Positions 1 through 12,920 of a stretch of 64,000 nucleotides of DNA are shown here, one piece after another. The notes under the pieces were generated by a model. That model was not told the origin of the DNA, did not search any database, and was given only the letters and a program-made list of their open reading frames with translations. Position 1 is the stretch's first letter, and each line of letters begins with the position of its first letter. Both the position numbers and the translations under genes were made by a program. The stretch comes from Armillaria gallica (Eukaryota > Basidiomycota > Agaricomycetes > Agaricales > Physalacriaceae): contig JBANDB010000003.1 of the NCBI GenBank assembly GCA_037576215.1, forward strand, positions 4,402,001-4,466,000, in the 5' to 3' direction.

Positions 1-58
1 GTCAGACTGAGATTATGAGAACCAGATGATAGATCAGTTAGCTAGCACGAGAGGCATA

Positions 59-489
59 TCAAAGGTAGTAATCGGTAGAATGATAATCACGCACGTTGAA
101 CCACTCTAACCCGGTCTAAAGAGGGTCAGTCCTAAATCAATCAAGCTACGTGTGTCGCTTACCTTTGCAGCAGAGTAACCGGGATTGAACGCTCTGGTCG
201 AGCCACCGCTTCGAATCGAGTCAATTTCATAGGAGCAATACAGCGGCTGCGCGACTTGACCAAAAGCTTGTATCTCAATGCCTTGCATCAATATCAATGA
301 TAAGCGAGAGGAATATAATCAGAGGGGAATCTGACCTTCAAAAGTTACATTGAGACTAGCTGAGGCGGTACCTTGCGTATACGTGGTACCGTAGGTATAA
401 GAATCATTGCCTGGGATCCAGTACTTTCCCGGAGTGTAGGAATACGAGATGGTTGGGTCACCACTGTCGACAATGATTCTATGGACCAT
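59..489 (-). CDS. Small secreted/surface-type protein or gene fragment
   Basis: Three exons can be read on the minus strand: 489-336, 281-163 and one starting after an acceptor near 112, with introns 335-282 and about 162-113. The product starts MVHRIIVDSGDPTISYSY and continues through a Thr/Ser/Gly/Tyr-rich stretch with 'TASASLNVTFEG' and 'FGQVAQPLYCSY'. This resembles the N-terminal beta-rich module of a widespread agaric family of secreted or single-pass membrane proteins, in which a phrase of the type 'DD..P.I.YS..' leads to 'G.sASl.FnGt.v..fG'. A stop follows in frame at 61-59, giving only about 110 residues, which is short for the family. There is no obvious signal peptide. It may be a truncated copy, or the last exon may be wrongly joined and the gene may continue beyond the window. 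Function unknown. Confidence 0.45.
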
Positions 490-713
490 GTCAGTCGTGG
501 TGCTAACACATGGAATGAGAGTTCTGGTTACGAGGACACTTGGCCATCACTATTGAATTTGACGCCAGAGGGAGCTAGAGGCCGCTTTTGCTACTCGACA
601 AAATATCATTTGGCCAGGCGGGCCGGTCGCTCTCTGCACAGCCATTGTTGCGGCACAGTCACGATCATAGGGGCGCGCTGTCCGTAGCACTCCCCTTGTT
701 TTCAACTACTCCC

Positions 714-2214
714 ATGGTCGAATTGCCTCCAGAACTATGGCTCTACATAGCAGAGTTCATCCCAGACCGTGAACTTCGAAATTTGCTTGATGTCAGCCGT
801 GTCTTCTACGAGGTCGCGCTGAATGTCAGATATAACGAGATCACAATCGAGGGCGTAGACTCACGTACAATTGCGCTATTGAAAAGACTAAGGCAGGTGG
901 ACTGACTGTGTATTACTTACATGAATAACGTTCGTATACATATAGGGACCCAGAGGTTGCGAGCCGAGTCTTGCGGCTGAACATCGTCTCTCGCACCACT
1001 CGCACCCAGCTAATCGACGACGTCCAAACATTTCGGTTCACAAACCTTGTGCGCCGTAAGAACCTCTCAGTGGAAAGCGCCACCCAATGCCTCATAGACG
1101 TCCTCCCCCGATTCACAAACCTAAATGGATTTTCTGTCGATTTTTTGGGATATCCATCCAGCTATAAACTGATACCCTTCCTCAATGCGGCTTGGTCGAC
1201 GTTTGGTAAACAGATCCGCACCCTTTCCCTTTCGGGGCATTTGGACGCGTTTCACATCATCGTCGGACCTAGTACCCCATTAGAATCGCTGGAATCACTG
1301 AACATCCAGCTAACAGCGTCCATCTATCCTCGAACAGACGCGGGGGAGTCGATTGAATCTGTCATGGCTCTCAGAAACTTCATCAATGGAACGAGTCTCC
1401 GATTGAAGACTTTCAGTTTGTGGTCATGGGCAACCACAGATGTATCGAGGTTATTTGTTGATATGGATCACTTCCCGCTGTTGCGTCGTTTCCACATTCG
1501 CACCGCCTTCAACAGAGGATTCCTGACAGATCCTTCCGGTTTATCTCGTTTCGTTCAAGGGCATGCAAGCACGCTGAATGATCTGCAATTGTGGCTGCGC
1601 CCCACCGGATCTGCAGTGGACCCATCGTTGGAGGAACCGCTCAGCAAATGGTTGCTGGCTACCGTGGACCCAATCCCAGAATTTCCTGTACTGAATGACC
1701 TACAGTTCTACCCCACGCATCACCATAATGGTTTCGACGCTTTCCTTCTTACAATACAGCGCTCCGCGAATACCCTTATCAACCTCATTTCACGAGATCA
1801 CTATCTTTCACCTCAAGAAACCATCGAACTTATAGATGCCTTGGCATGTAATGGTCCCAACGGAACACTGAGAACGCTGCGTCTCAATATGGTCGCACTC
1901 ACGGGAGATGTCGTTAACGCGATGGCCGAAAAGCTGCCTGGCTTGGTATCACTCAAGCTATACATTGGGGATAACCAAGTAAGCCCAACTTGACCGTTGT
2001 GTGACATGCAACGTACTGACATGTATGTTCGTAGCAATCGTTCGATGACATCCTGAAGGACCGCTCCCTCCCCAGCTGGAAGTTATATGATCTTGGGATA
2101 TGGTGTGGGGGTTCGGTGTTTGACGGCGAATCGATGCGGCTACTGGCTCGCTCTATCCCATCGGTCCGGAGCTTCTGGGGGAATGGACACATGAAGATAG
2201 ACGATTATCCCTGA
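714..2214 (+). CDS. F-box protein with LRR-like C-terminal region
   Basis: The protein starts MVELPPELWLYIAEFIPD, a clear F-box (substrate-receptor module for SCF ubiquitin ligases, binding Skp1). A short intron at about 897-946 leads to the typical agaric junction 'DPEVASRVLRLNI'; the exact acceptor is unclear because the obvious GT-AG choice shifts the frame by one base. A long exon follows with irregular leucine-rich repeats ('PLLRRFHIRT', 'LPGLVSLKLY'). A second intron at about 1979-2035 joins a last exon ending 'GNGHMKIDDYP'. Total length is about 450 residues, normal for the large F-box families of mushrooms. The target is not predictable. The gene is convergent with the CRAL-TRIO gene, with 67 bp between stops. 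Confidence 0.8.
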
Positions 2215-2281
2215 TCCTTTTTTCTCCTATGTTATGTGTGATATATGACCCTAAAACCCCTTCTATATGTATGGTTAGCTA

Positions 2282-3417
2282 CTAGGCGACTTCAACCGGC
2301 ACCTCGTTATCCACAACCGCGATGGTATCTTGTGTAGCTGGTATCTTCTCGTTGACCAGATCAGTCTCCGCCTTGTAATCGGTCTCCTTTATACCTATCG
2401 TCCCGCCCAATTGTCGCCACTTTTCTAAGAATTTCTTCTTCCTTTCCTTGCACATCGCGTCTATTGCGGGCCAATACTTCTCATGCTCATAGATGAATTC
2501 GCAATCACCTCCCCAATGGTCTTTCATAACATTGTCCGCGGCAACGATGCCATCTTTGACGACGTCGGGATTGAACTTCATCTTTTCTCTCGTGATAGGA
2601 TCAATGAAGGGAGAAACGAGCTTGAAGAAGGCATTGACTAAGAATGGAACATTGATGATGAGCGCCACGCCGAGACGTTCTGGATAGTGGTTCTGGAGGA
2701 TATTCAGGAATTGTCTCGCTGTGCCCAAAGAAGGATTTTTTGCTTTGTCTGCAAAGTTGATAAAGAGGGCGACGGTCCTATGAAAACCGGTAAGAAGAGT
2801 AAGGAAGGTAGAGACTGATGCGTACTCTACACCAGATGGCATCATCTCTATACAGCGTTCAAGGATCCAGACGACGAATTCAATTTGGCGCGGAGATTCT
2901 TCGGTATTTTGCCGACTGGGAAACATGTAGTAGCCAGGTTTTCCATCAACTGTGAAGCCAAAGATAACTTGTTTCCCCGTTGAAGCCTAGACGTCGCATG
3001 AGTCCCAGCAAGTGGAGTACAGGGACCGAAATCCTCACTTCTGGTTCTACACGTTCCGAGGTCAAAGTAGTATACAGACCGTAGCTGCGTCTCCATTTTA
3101 AAGTGTCCTCTATTCGATGGATTGCAGCTTCAGTCTTCCATTTGGACGCACGAAGGTATCTTTGAAAGAATGAGTGGGGATGCAATGGGAGAGAAAGAAA
3201 CCCGGCACCTCAGAATGCATTCATGTGACATCCAAAACTTCTCTTCCTCCATGAGTTCAGCGTTCTCTTCAAGTCCAGGAATTTTGTAGTCAGGCTTGGC
3301 AAAATAGTCGTGAACTGTCTGGTACATGGTCGACTGCTTTTCCGTCAAGGGGGGGACATGCGAGGCGACTGAGGGCTTGGAGGGCGGGGGGATAGGGAAA
3401 TGGATAGGTTTCGACAT
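2282..3417 (-). CDS. CRAL-TRIO (Sec14-like) lipid-transfer protein
   Basis: Four exons read cleanly on the minus strand: 3417-3209, 3159 to about 3050, about 2995-2826 and 2777-2282. The N-terminal CRAL-TRIO-N helices include 'RYLRASKWKTEAAIHRIEDT', and the lipid-binding core reads 'GKQVIFGFTVDGKPGYYMFP', 'ALFINFADKAKNPS', 'HYPERLGVALIINVPF' and 'FIDPITREKMKFN'. The third intron is 48 nt, a multiple of three, so it can be mistaken for coding sequence. Joining across it restores 'PSGVETVALFINF', the family spacing. Proteins of this type exchange phosphatidylinositol or sterol-like ligands between membranes; the closest named yeast relatives are the Pdr16/Csr1 group. The C-terminal tail is acidic and variable. 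Ligand specificity cannot be read from the sequence. Confidence 0.85.
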
Positions 3418-3726
3418 GGCGGAAGACCGTCAAATGGCAAGCCTCGAGGTACGCGACCTAAGCGCCCTCAAGCCATCAGCGTTCACATCAAGGGGACCAT
3501 GCCTAAAAGAGTACCCTCACCCACAAATACTGGAAATGGACCGAGGAGGAGAACTAAATTATTGTAAATTCCCATTTTACGGCAGAAAATTGTAAATTTA
3601 TGGCACGATTCTTCTTTCATGCTTTCTCCGTTAAGAACACTTTTGGGTCTAAGGCCCCTAACTAGTTATCCGATCCTGTGAGCTCGACCATTACCCCACA
3701 TTAGACTGAGTCAACTACATACATCC
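3418..3726. promoter_or_regulatory. Divergent intergenic region
   Basis: This 309-bp gap lies between the start codons of the Sec14-like gene (minus) and the proline iminopeptidase gene (plus), so it should hold both promoters. No convincing TATA box or operator was seen. Confidence 0.4.
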
Positions 3727-5560
<1,834 letters not shown>

Positions 5561-5795
5561 AAGGATAATGAGTTTCATCTCCTTACCATACTTATGAACG
5601 CTACGACCCTCCAGTCAGTCGATACGTATGATTTAGCCTGATATATTTGACGGTGAGGGTAGGATTACACGTGTAATGATCTACCCAGCGTTATAAATTG
5701 GAAATTGCTTAACAGATGACCACGTCGCTTATTAACCGTCTTTCAGCTACAAAAGAGTCTCGCAGGATAGACATGGGTCCTTACTACGAGACACC

Positions 5796-6671
5796 ATGTC
5801 CTCTGTTCGCATCGAATCCTCCTTGAAACGAATTCGCGTCCTGTTTGGAGGCGTTGTCATCGTCGATACCAAGAGTGCAAAACTGATGTGCGCACCCATC
5901 TCATGCTGTCTGGCTTGACTGTTAACGTTCTGGACTAGTTGGGACTCGCCATTCTACCCTCTCTACTACTTCAATGTCACCGAGCTGCCTGAGAAGTACC
6001 TCCAAGGGAAGCAGGCAACCTCTGACGGCTCTCAGTACGATGTCGTCGTAGGCGCGCGGAAAGCATCGGCTGCATTACAAGTATTCGGCTCTGGCGATCG
6101 TGCAGGGTTCTTCAAGCTCAACTTCGGTGCCATGGATGCTTGGTTCGAAGAAGAAGAGCAGATATTTGTGCACCCCAAGGATCCCTACAAGGTGCGTATA
6201 TGAATGATCTGTTGCAATCAAAATCCTAATGGCAAATATTATAGCGTGTTGACGTCCTTCAGTCTTCCCGCCACGTCCGTGTCGAAATTGATGGCGTCGA
6301 AGTTGCTAATACAACAAAGCCACGCCTCCTGTTCGAAACATCTCTTCCTGTCCGTACCTACATCCCAAAGACGGACTGCAGGCTTGATCTATTGGTACCA
6401 TCCGACCTGAAGACCTCGTGCCCTTACAAGGTATGCCATGCATCTTTTCCTCTCTCGGCACAAGTTGATTCATGTTGCAAAACAGGGCGAAGCTAGTTAC
6501 TACCATATACAGTTGTCACCCAACAACCGAAAGGACAACGTCGTATGGTGGTATCGCAACGCAAACCTGGAATGCGCGTCTATCACGGGCTTTGTTGCCT
6601 TTTATGACGAAAAAGTTGATGTCTGGGTCGATGGTGAGAAGCAGGCACGACCGTCGACTCACTGGTCGTAG
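5796..6671 (+). CDS. DUF427 domain protein
   Basis: Four exons with introns at about 5889-5940, 6192-6246 and 6431-6484. The protein starts MSSVRIESSLKRIRVLFGG. The C-terminal half holds the DUF427 fold signature: 'RVEIDGVEVANTTKPRLLFE', 'PVRTYIPKTDCRLDLL', 'CPYKGEASYYHI', 'VVWWYRNANLECASITG' and 'FYDEKVDVWVDG'. The N-terminal half ('VLFGGVVIVDTKSAKLIWD', 'FYPLYYF') looks like a second, degenerate copy, an arrangement common in this family. DUF427 proteins occur in bacteria and fungi; their biochemical role is not established. The gene lies 235 bp downstream of the iminopeptidase in the same direction. Confidence 0.85.
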
Positions 6672-7133
6672 TGACTTGCATTTAGTTCACAATCATGTCG
6701 GCAAAAGTCGAGCCTTGTTGTCGTGTAATACTACAATCATGCTACTTTGCACCTGTTTCTGCGGTCCGCTCTGAGCTCCGAACAGCTCCGATATTCGTTC
6801 TATAACCGTGTTATTTTTCATTTCATGCTCACCGAAGCGTAAAGGAAACTAACTCGGATAGTCCAATACAGAACAATGAGTCGCTGAAGCGAGTTCGGCT
6901 GAGACCCCCACATCTGCTGCAGTAACTCATCCGCAGCGCCAAAACTTCAAGTCCAGAGTCTACGGTGATTCTGATGCGCATTAGTACGTGAATTTCACGT
7001 AAATCAACCCACGGAACAGCACAAGATAGATTTTCGCAGGTGTCTGATGTACTCATCCTCATGACGTCCTCCGTGGAAAACTCAAGGTATATTAAGGCGA
7101 CTATACGCAACGACGTGTCTTCCCCCATCTTCG
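6672..7133. promoter_or_regulatory. Intergenic, upstream of GMC gene
   Basis: This 462-bp gap between two plus-strand genes has no supported coding sequence. A TATA-like stretch (tatattaa, about 7088-7095) sits about 40 bp before the start codon of the GMC oxidoreductase gene. Confidence 0.3.
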
Positions 7134-9636
7134 ATGCTTTTTAGCCAAAGCAGCCTGATCGCCAAACTGTCGGCAGTCGGCCGAAAAGTCGGCGAAGAGA
7201 GCAGTAATGACAAGCATAGTACGGATGATGAATACGATGTAATCATCGTGGGAGGAGGTGAGCAGTGCTCGACGATGAAGTGCTGTAATACTTACTCTCC
7301 ATACTAGGCACTGCTGGTTGTGTTCTGGCCTCTCGTTTGAGTGAGGAAAGTTCTCTTCGCGTTCTTCTTCTCGAGTCTGGAGGAAGGTATGTTCTTGTTC
7401 TGTCTGCTGCCTTGGGTATTGTACTCAAGCTCTGTACATCAGCGGCAAGAGCCTCCTTTACTCCGTAGTTCCGTCCGCATTCTCACTGCTTTTCCCATCC
7501 AAACACGCGTACCAATTGTACACCGAACCTCAGGAGTTCGCTCAGAACAAGAAGAAGTTCTGGCCCAGAGGTTTGTCAAAGTGCCAGCATCTGCTAATGT
7601 ATCCTATTGACCTCGAGCAGGTAAAATGCTGGGAGGATGTTAGTCCTGTTTATTTTTCAGCAGTGTTTAGTGAAGCTGACGCCAAGGATCAGGTTCTGCT
7701 ATCAACGCGGAAATGTATGTACACCAAGGTGATCGCACAACTTTACTGACGATGTATAGGGCTCAATACGGTGTACCTGGCGACTATGATAAATGGGCAA
7801 CCATCACCGGAGATGAATCTTGGACATGGAACAATTTCAAGCAGTAGGCATCCCTCTGTCTTCATATGCCTGCTTGCTTCTAAGCATTGTCGACCAAGCT
7901 ACTTCACAAAGTTCGAGACCTACACCGAGAGTGTGGATTACCCCGATGTCAAAATGTCTAACAAGGGCACCAAAGGACCGGTGCGGGTCGGATATTTCCC
8001 AGCAATAACCAAGCACGCCAAAGCATTTATCGATGCATGCAAAAGTCTGGGCATACCATTCAGCGCAGATTTCAACACAGGCGAGAGTCCCACCGGTGTA
8101 AACCGGCTCAGTACGTGCCTGTGCATATCCATATCTCCTAGGAACGCTGAATACATCACTGCAGTGACCTACGTTGACGATAAGCTGGAACGAGTGACGT
8201 CTGAAACGGCCTACTTAACACCCGAAGTCTTGGCTAGGCCTAACCTCAAAGTAGCCATTCATGCACAAGTCACGAAGATATTAGTCCGGACGACCGGCGA
8301 GGAAAAGCAAGCATATGCCGTTGAATTTACCAACAATCAGAATGGTCCCGTGTATCGCGCGAGAGCCCGGAAGGAGGTCATCCTGTCGTTCGTACCTGGA
8401 ATCTTCATTGCATAATAGCCCTGACTCTGTTTCTTCTAGGGCCGGAGCTATCCATTCTCCGCAGGCGAGCTTGATATCTTCAAATTTTTCTCTGAGCTCA
8501 TCAGGCATCAGATTCTCATGCTATCCGGAATCGGTCCGTCAGAAGAACTCAAGAAATTCGATATACCCGTCGTGCATGAATTGCAGGGCGTTGGCGCCCA
8601 TCTCATGGACCATCCAGTGATCGACTGTAACCTCAGAGATAAAACCAACACTTGTCCCAAATACCTCAAGCCTACCACTCTTCTGGATATATTCAAGTAT
8701 GCTTCTGCTACCATACAATATTTGGTTTGGAGACGAGGGCCGGCAGCGACAAATGCAAGCTAATGACTCCATGCGCAATTAACCATTGGGCTGATGTCTT
8801 TTCAGTTGGGCGAGGCGGCCGCTTTTGTGCGAACAGACGATGCATCGGTGTTTCCCGATTCTTCGGAGCCTTTGGAAGATAGCACATCCAGCCCCAGCAG
8901 TCCAGACATAGAGATCTTCACCATAGCTATAGGGTACCAGGAGCATGGGATGAAACCATTTACCAAGCATACATTTTCGCTCCACTCCGTGTTGCTTCAG
9001 TACGTTCAGCCTATCGTTTTCATGTCTTCTCGTAGTACTCGTACTGATGATCCGTGTTTCAGGCCGCTAAGTATTGGAAGCATTCGGCTGAAGTCGCTCA
9101 GTCCCTTCGATGATCCAGTGATAGATCCACGGCTAGTATATTGCATAGGCGCTGGTAACTTTCCATCTCACTTCTGAACTTAGGTATCTCGAGTCCGAAG
9201 CGGACGTCAAAAAATTGGTGCGCGGGTTCAAGCTCTGCCTTAAGATATCTGAGACGGAGCCTCTCGCTACGCTACTTGATCAAAATTGCGAGGATGCCGA
9301 GTTAGATCACCATCAGCGTACAAAGAACGATGCTGAAATTGAAGAGATGATACGATCTCGCGTGGAGACGTTGTATCATCCCACGAGTACCTGTCGTATG
9401 GCTCCGTTGAAAGAAGGTGGTGTCGTGGATGTTTCGTTCTGTGTGTATGGAATCAAAGGTCTGAGAGTCTGCGATGCATCGATCTTTCCCTCCATCATAT
9501 CAGGTCACACTGTACGCAGGCTTCTAGGCATTTGCTATGACTCACAACTAACTTTTATCAGGCCGGGGCAACGTTCGCCGTGGCGGAGAAGCTCTCAGAC
9601 ATCATGAAACGAAATTCTAGTGAATCCCCATCATGA
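7134..9636 (+). CDS. GMC (glucose-methanol-choline) oxidoreductase
   Basis: A flavoprotein of roughly 620 residues in about nine exons. The FAD-binding beta-alpha-beta motif is '[20 protein letters not shown]', followed by 'VLLLESGG'. The second FAD contact region is spliced from 'FWPRG' and 'KMLGGCSAINA'. The GMC signature 2 appears as '[17 protein letters not shown]'. The catalytic His is in '[11 protein letters not shown]', and the second catalytic His is in '[15 protein letters not shown]' near the C-terminus. Relatives oxidise aryl alcohols, methanol or sugars and supply hydrogen peroxide in wood and litter decay. No clear signal peptide is seen; the N-terminus [12 protein letters not shown] is followed by a charged linker, so this copy may be intracellular. 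The substrate is unknown. It is convergent with the TDG gene, with 82 bp between stops. Confidence 0.88.
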
Positions 9637-9718
9637 TGATGCTAATAGTAGCGATCCCATCGGAAATATATTGAGCGACTTGTCAACGGAATCATCGTGG
9701 AACTAGAAGCTATTAGTT

Positions 9719-11133
9719 CTAGGGATTGTCGACGTAGAACAATTTTGGGTCGATTGCGACCATAGAACTACAGTCCAAACTCGACGTTTTGACATCGTAA
9801 AGGCATCTTTTCAAGTCAGCGAAAATTTCTATCTTTTCGTTCGCCTGAAAACAGGATGATTCAACGTTTCAGGAACGACCTAAAGAACAGACACCTACCT
9901 GGTACTGAGTTACCCTCGCAGAAGTGCTAGGCATCGCGAAAAACAAGGTTTCGGAAGCAGAGGCCTCGGTTTTCGCGTCTTCTGCCAAAGTAGATGTCAT
10001 CACCTATCGCCTTTATACCAATAAGTATGATAGAAAAAAAAAGATTGACCTTGTTCCGGGTAGACCAGTTTGAAGCACATTAAACCTGGCATCGCTTTCG
10101 CAACTCTATGCTTCCTCTTAAGAAGCATAAGGATACGAATCAAATGAAGAAAGACTATCAGTCACCAGAACCGCACAATGTTGTACCGCCGATGCGATTT
10201 TTAGTCCAACGAAACAGACAATACGAGGCCGATATCGAGCAATCTTCGCTAGGAATGCCGGGGCAGCTGCGCGCATTTCGGCATCTGACAACTCGCTTTG
10301 CTGGAGGACGCCAGTGGACATTGATATTGAACGTGTACAGTAGCGAGGTACATACCTCGGCTGTTGGTCTTTCGACAAGGTTCGTCTAGTAATGCATATC
10401 ATGTACAGCTTTTCTACAGACAGAATTGCGCATTCTTACTAGTCCAATGTTATATAGTTCGGGTAATGTATGGTCCTCGGTGGGAGGTAGCTTAGAGGAT
10501 GTTAATCCTAACAAATGAACTCAAGTTTCGTATACAAAGAAGTCAGGTTCACGAACCTCCTGCATGTAGACATGTCCAGAAGTGGTTCGTGGGGTGTCCA
10601 AAATGGTGCCCAATCTCAGCCGACTTCTGGCCTGGGCTGTAAAGGTCATATGTAAGATACGCATCAAGTCGTTCTAGTCGTCCAAACCTACTTGATGCCG
10701 CAGAAGACAACTCGAAAAAGGTTAGATGCTCGGTGATGAAGGGGGACAAAATTTTCTACACACTATCAAGATGTAGCTGAAGATGGTCCGGGAGAAGATT
10801 CAGGTGAGCATACGTCTCTGGAGGTGCAAAACCCCGTTTCAGCTTTTTCTTCGGCGGCGAAGGAGGCGATCTTTTGAGGAATGCTTTTTTCTGGTCCAGA
10901 CCATGATCAAGGTCCACGAATAGTCGCTTCTTCTCCAGCGGCTCCCTTTTGGGCGCGCTGCCTTCAAATTCAGTATAAGACCGCCGCGGGATAGGCCTGC
11001 GAGATGAACGACGAAGGGCAGGAACCGGACTAGTATGGGGCTCGACTTTGCAAGAAAACTGAGCTATGGATTCACGAAATGTGGCAACAGCCTGCTGTGG
11101 ACCTTCGATGAGTGCTGGTGAGCCTTCCTCCAT
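9719..11133 (-). CDS. Uracil/thymine-DNA glycosylase (MUG/TDG family)
   Basis: A minus-strand gene of about nine exons. The basic N-terminus ('RRSSRRPIPRRSY', 'PPKKKLKRGFAPPETYAHL') leads into the catalytic core, spliced as 'HLDIVFCGINPGQKSAEIGH', then 'HFGHPTNHFWTCLHAGG', 'LPPTEDHTLPELYNIGL', 'TNLVERPTAEQSELSD', 'RYRPRIVCFVGLKIA' and 'LFFAMPSTSARVTQY'. These are the hallmarks of TDG/MUG, which removes T or U mispaired with G; the Asn of 'GINPG' is the catalytic residue. A 19-nt microexon (10710-10692) encodes VFCGIN. The start at 11133 is the first clear Met; an upstream exon cannot be excluded because the reading frame stays open further upstream. Confidence 0.88.
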
Positions 11134-11736
11134 ACTGAGATGAGGTCGCCCGATGAATCGGTCACTGAAAAGCTCTTGTTTTTCTGTGGCTGTGCCTCAC
11201 CTCCGGCATCTATACTTACGTATACGCGCTTCCGCTTATGAACGGCTGCACAGTGCAAGAATTCTAGGATGTACAGAATAAAAATATGTAGCCTAGAAGA
11301 GACCTAGAGGCCGTGATCCATTGAGACCAGCACGCATGTGTAAAATACTACTCTGTTGGAGTCGAGAACAAATCGAGATTAATGTCCCTGACTTGGAACT
11401 CATCATTCGACCAAGCAAATCCTCTGTCGATCAAAAAGGCCCGAGACAAAGCTGACGCCGAAGTGAAAAGAAGGGTGTAGCTTGGTGTAGTATTAAAAAA
11501 TTACGGCATATGTATGTTCAACGATAAGCAATCTATGCCGTCGATGGATGGACGAGATACCCGACATTTGCTTCCGCGGGGCTTCATCGTTACTAGCAGA
11601 CTTGTAAGAATTAAATAATATAGTAAGATGTCCTATTTGCTAGTGAGTAGAACAATAATAAAGTATTAAATAGAGTGCAGGTATATAATATTATATAAAG
11701 TATAGACCCGATCCTTCGCCCTGAGGCTGCGACGAC
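11134..11736. other. Intergenic, AT-rich
   Basis: About 600 bp between the TDG start and the 3' end of the next minus-strand gene. The part from about 11600 to 11710 is very AT-rich with several TATA-like runs. No coding sequence was recognised. Confidence 0.4.
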
Positions 11737-12168
11737 CTACGACTGATCTTCCCTTCGTACACTATGAAGTCGCTGCTGTAGGTCCTGCAGAGAAAGATCC
11801 TCAACGGCATATCCTGCCTTTCTTAACCGTGCGAGGGCCGCTACAACCCAATGCTGACAGTGCCATTGCAAGTTCCCTCGGACGACCTGAGTCCTCGTCA
11901 GGATGGCATGCAAAGCCCTGTCCCCGTTCCCATACTGCCAACCTTTGGGTATCCTGCCGACTTTCACTCGTCCCAGGTAGCTATTTGAATGGAGCAGACT
12001 GACGTCCTCTGGTTCTTTGACATTGTAGGTATAAGCCGAACCACTGATTTGGTAGGAGATTCCAGTCAGCTGCTGAGGTTTCGTCATGACGACAATTGCC
12101 CAGTGCTTTGCACCAGGAAGACTGGGATGGCCATAGTGTGCCACATATAGATCGTCGTAGTCGCCCAT
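11737..12168 (-). CDS. Small protein with DUF6914-like His...Cys pattern, copy 1
   Basis: A single-exon frame of 143 residues. Conserved points shared with its neighbour are 'YVAHYGHPSLPGAKHWAIVV', 'GISYQISG', 'YLGRVKVGRI', 'ILTRTQVV' and 'WHCQHWVVAALARL'. A His near the start and a Cys in a 'W.CQ.WV' motif near the end match what I recall of the fungal DUF6914 group, and resemble the order of catalytic residues in permuted papain-like folds (LRAT/NlpC type, where 'NCEHF' carries the Cys). That enzymatic reading is inference; no activity is known. The start codon follows a possible splice acceptor (tttatag/c), so a short upstream exon may exist. A direct paralogue lies about 750 bp upstream on the same strand. 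Confidence 0.7.
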   Translation of the reverse strand: MGDYDDLYVAHYGHPSLPGAKHWAIVVMTKPQQLTGISYQISGSAYTYNVKEPEDVSLLHSNSYLGRVKVGRIPKGWQYGNGDRALHAILTRTQVVRGNLQWHCQHWVVAALARLRKAGYAVEDLSLQDLQQRLHSVRREDQS

Positions 12169-12920
12169 GCTATAAAATGCCTATACAACGTGAGGATAAG
12201 ATTTACGGGTAAGGCAAAAAGAAAATACCAGATGAGGATTGCAAAAAGGTGGTTAGGCCACTGAATATTCAGGTTGTCGTCTGAGGAAAAACGGGTCAGC
12301 GTCAAGTCTAGAATTGTGCTCCATGCGGCTCGAGCAAAAGACCCACAGATATGTCCGTTGGTAAAGGAGGTAGACAAGGGATGATGTTTGCGTTTGACTA
12401 GAGCGGTTTCCCCGCTCTCCTTATATATTTCAGATATACCTGTAGTCTCTGACGTCGTATCATGCAATGCTTCACAGTATCGATGGTAAGGAGACTGGTC
12501 CGGAACAACGGGCTAGCATGTAATTACAAGGGCCTCCGGATATTGCTTCGGTTGTCTACACAAACAAGGCCGAACACGACCTCGAGTAAGGTACAGAGTC
12601 GACCGTCGAAAAAAAATCAAGTACTCACGTTTCCACTGATGATATGATGGCAAGAGCAGAAAACAAAGCGATCTAGTGTTGCATTGAATTATACGGTGTG
12701 GTACCTCTTTTATAATAAGTCCGGATCTTTGCGGGACCTTGAAGCATGAAACTGCGCCAAGCCATGAGTCCAACGACGGTCGGTTTAAAGAAGAACAAGA
12801 CATTACAATTATCACCATCACATTGGAGCCCTACGAAATACGCGCTTTATTCCCTCGAAAGTATAGGTGAGTAGCCCGCTTTGAAAGATCAAAATCAAAG
12901 CGGCTTATTTTATCCAACAG
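12169..12920. other. Spacer between tandem paralogues
   Basis: A 752-bp spacer between the two related small genes, holding the 3' region of copy 2 and the promoter of copy 1. A minus-strand frame here has a hydrophobic segment, but it lacks codon or family support and I do not call it a gene. Confidence 0.4.

Noticed and set aside
10108..10402. Frames on both strands near 10.1-10.4 kb
   Set aside because: The plus-strand frame has no support. The minus-strand frame is real but is an internal TDG exon with intron sequence at its ends, not a separate gene.
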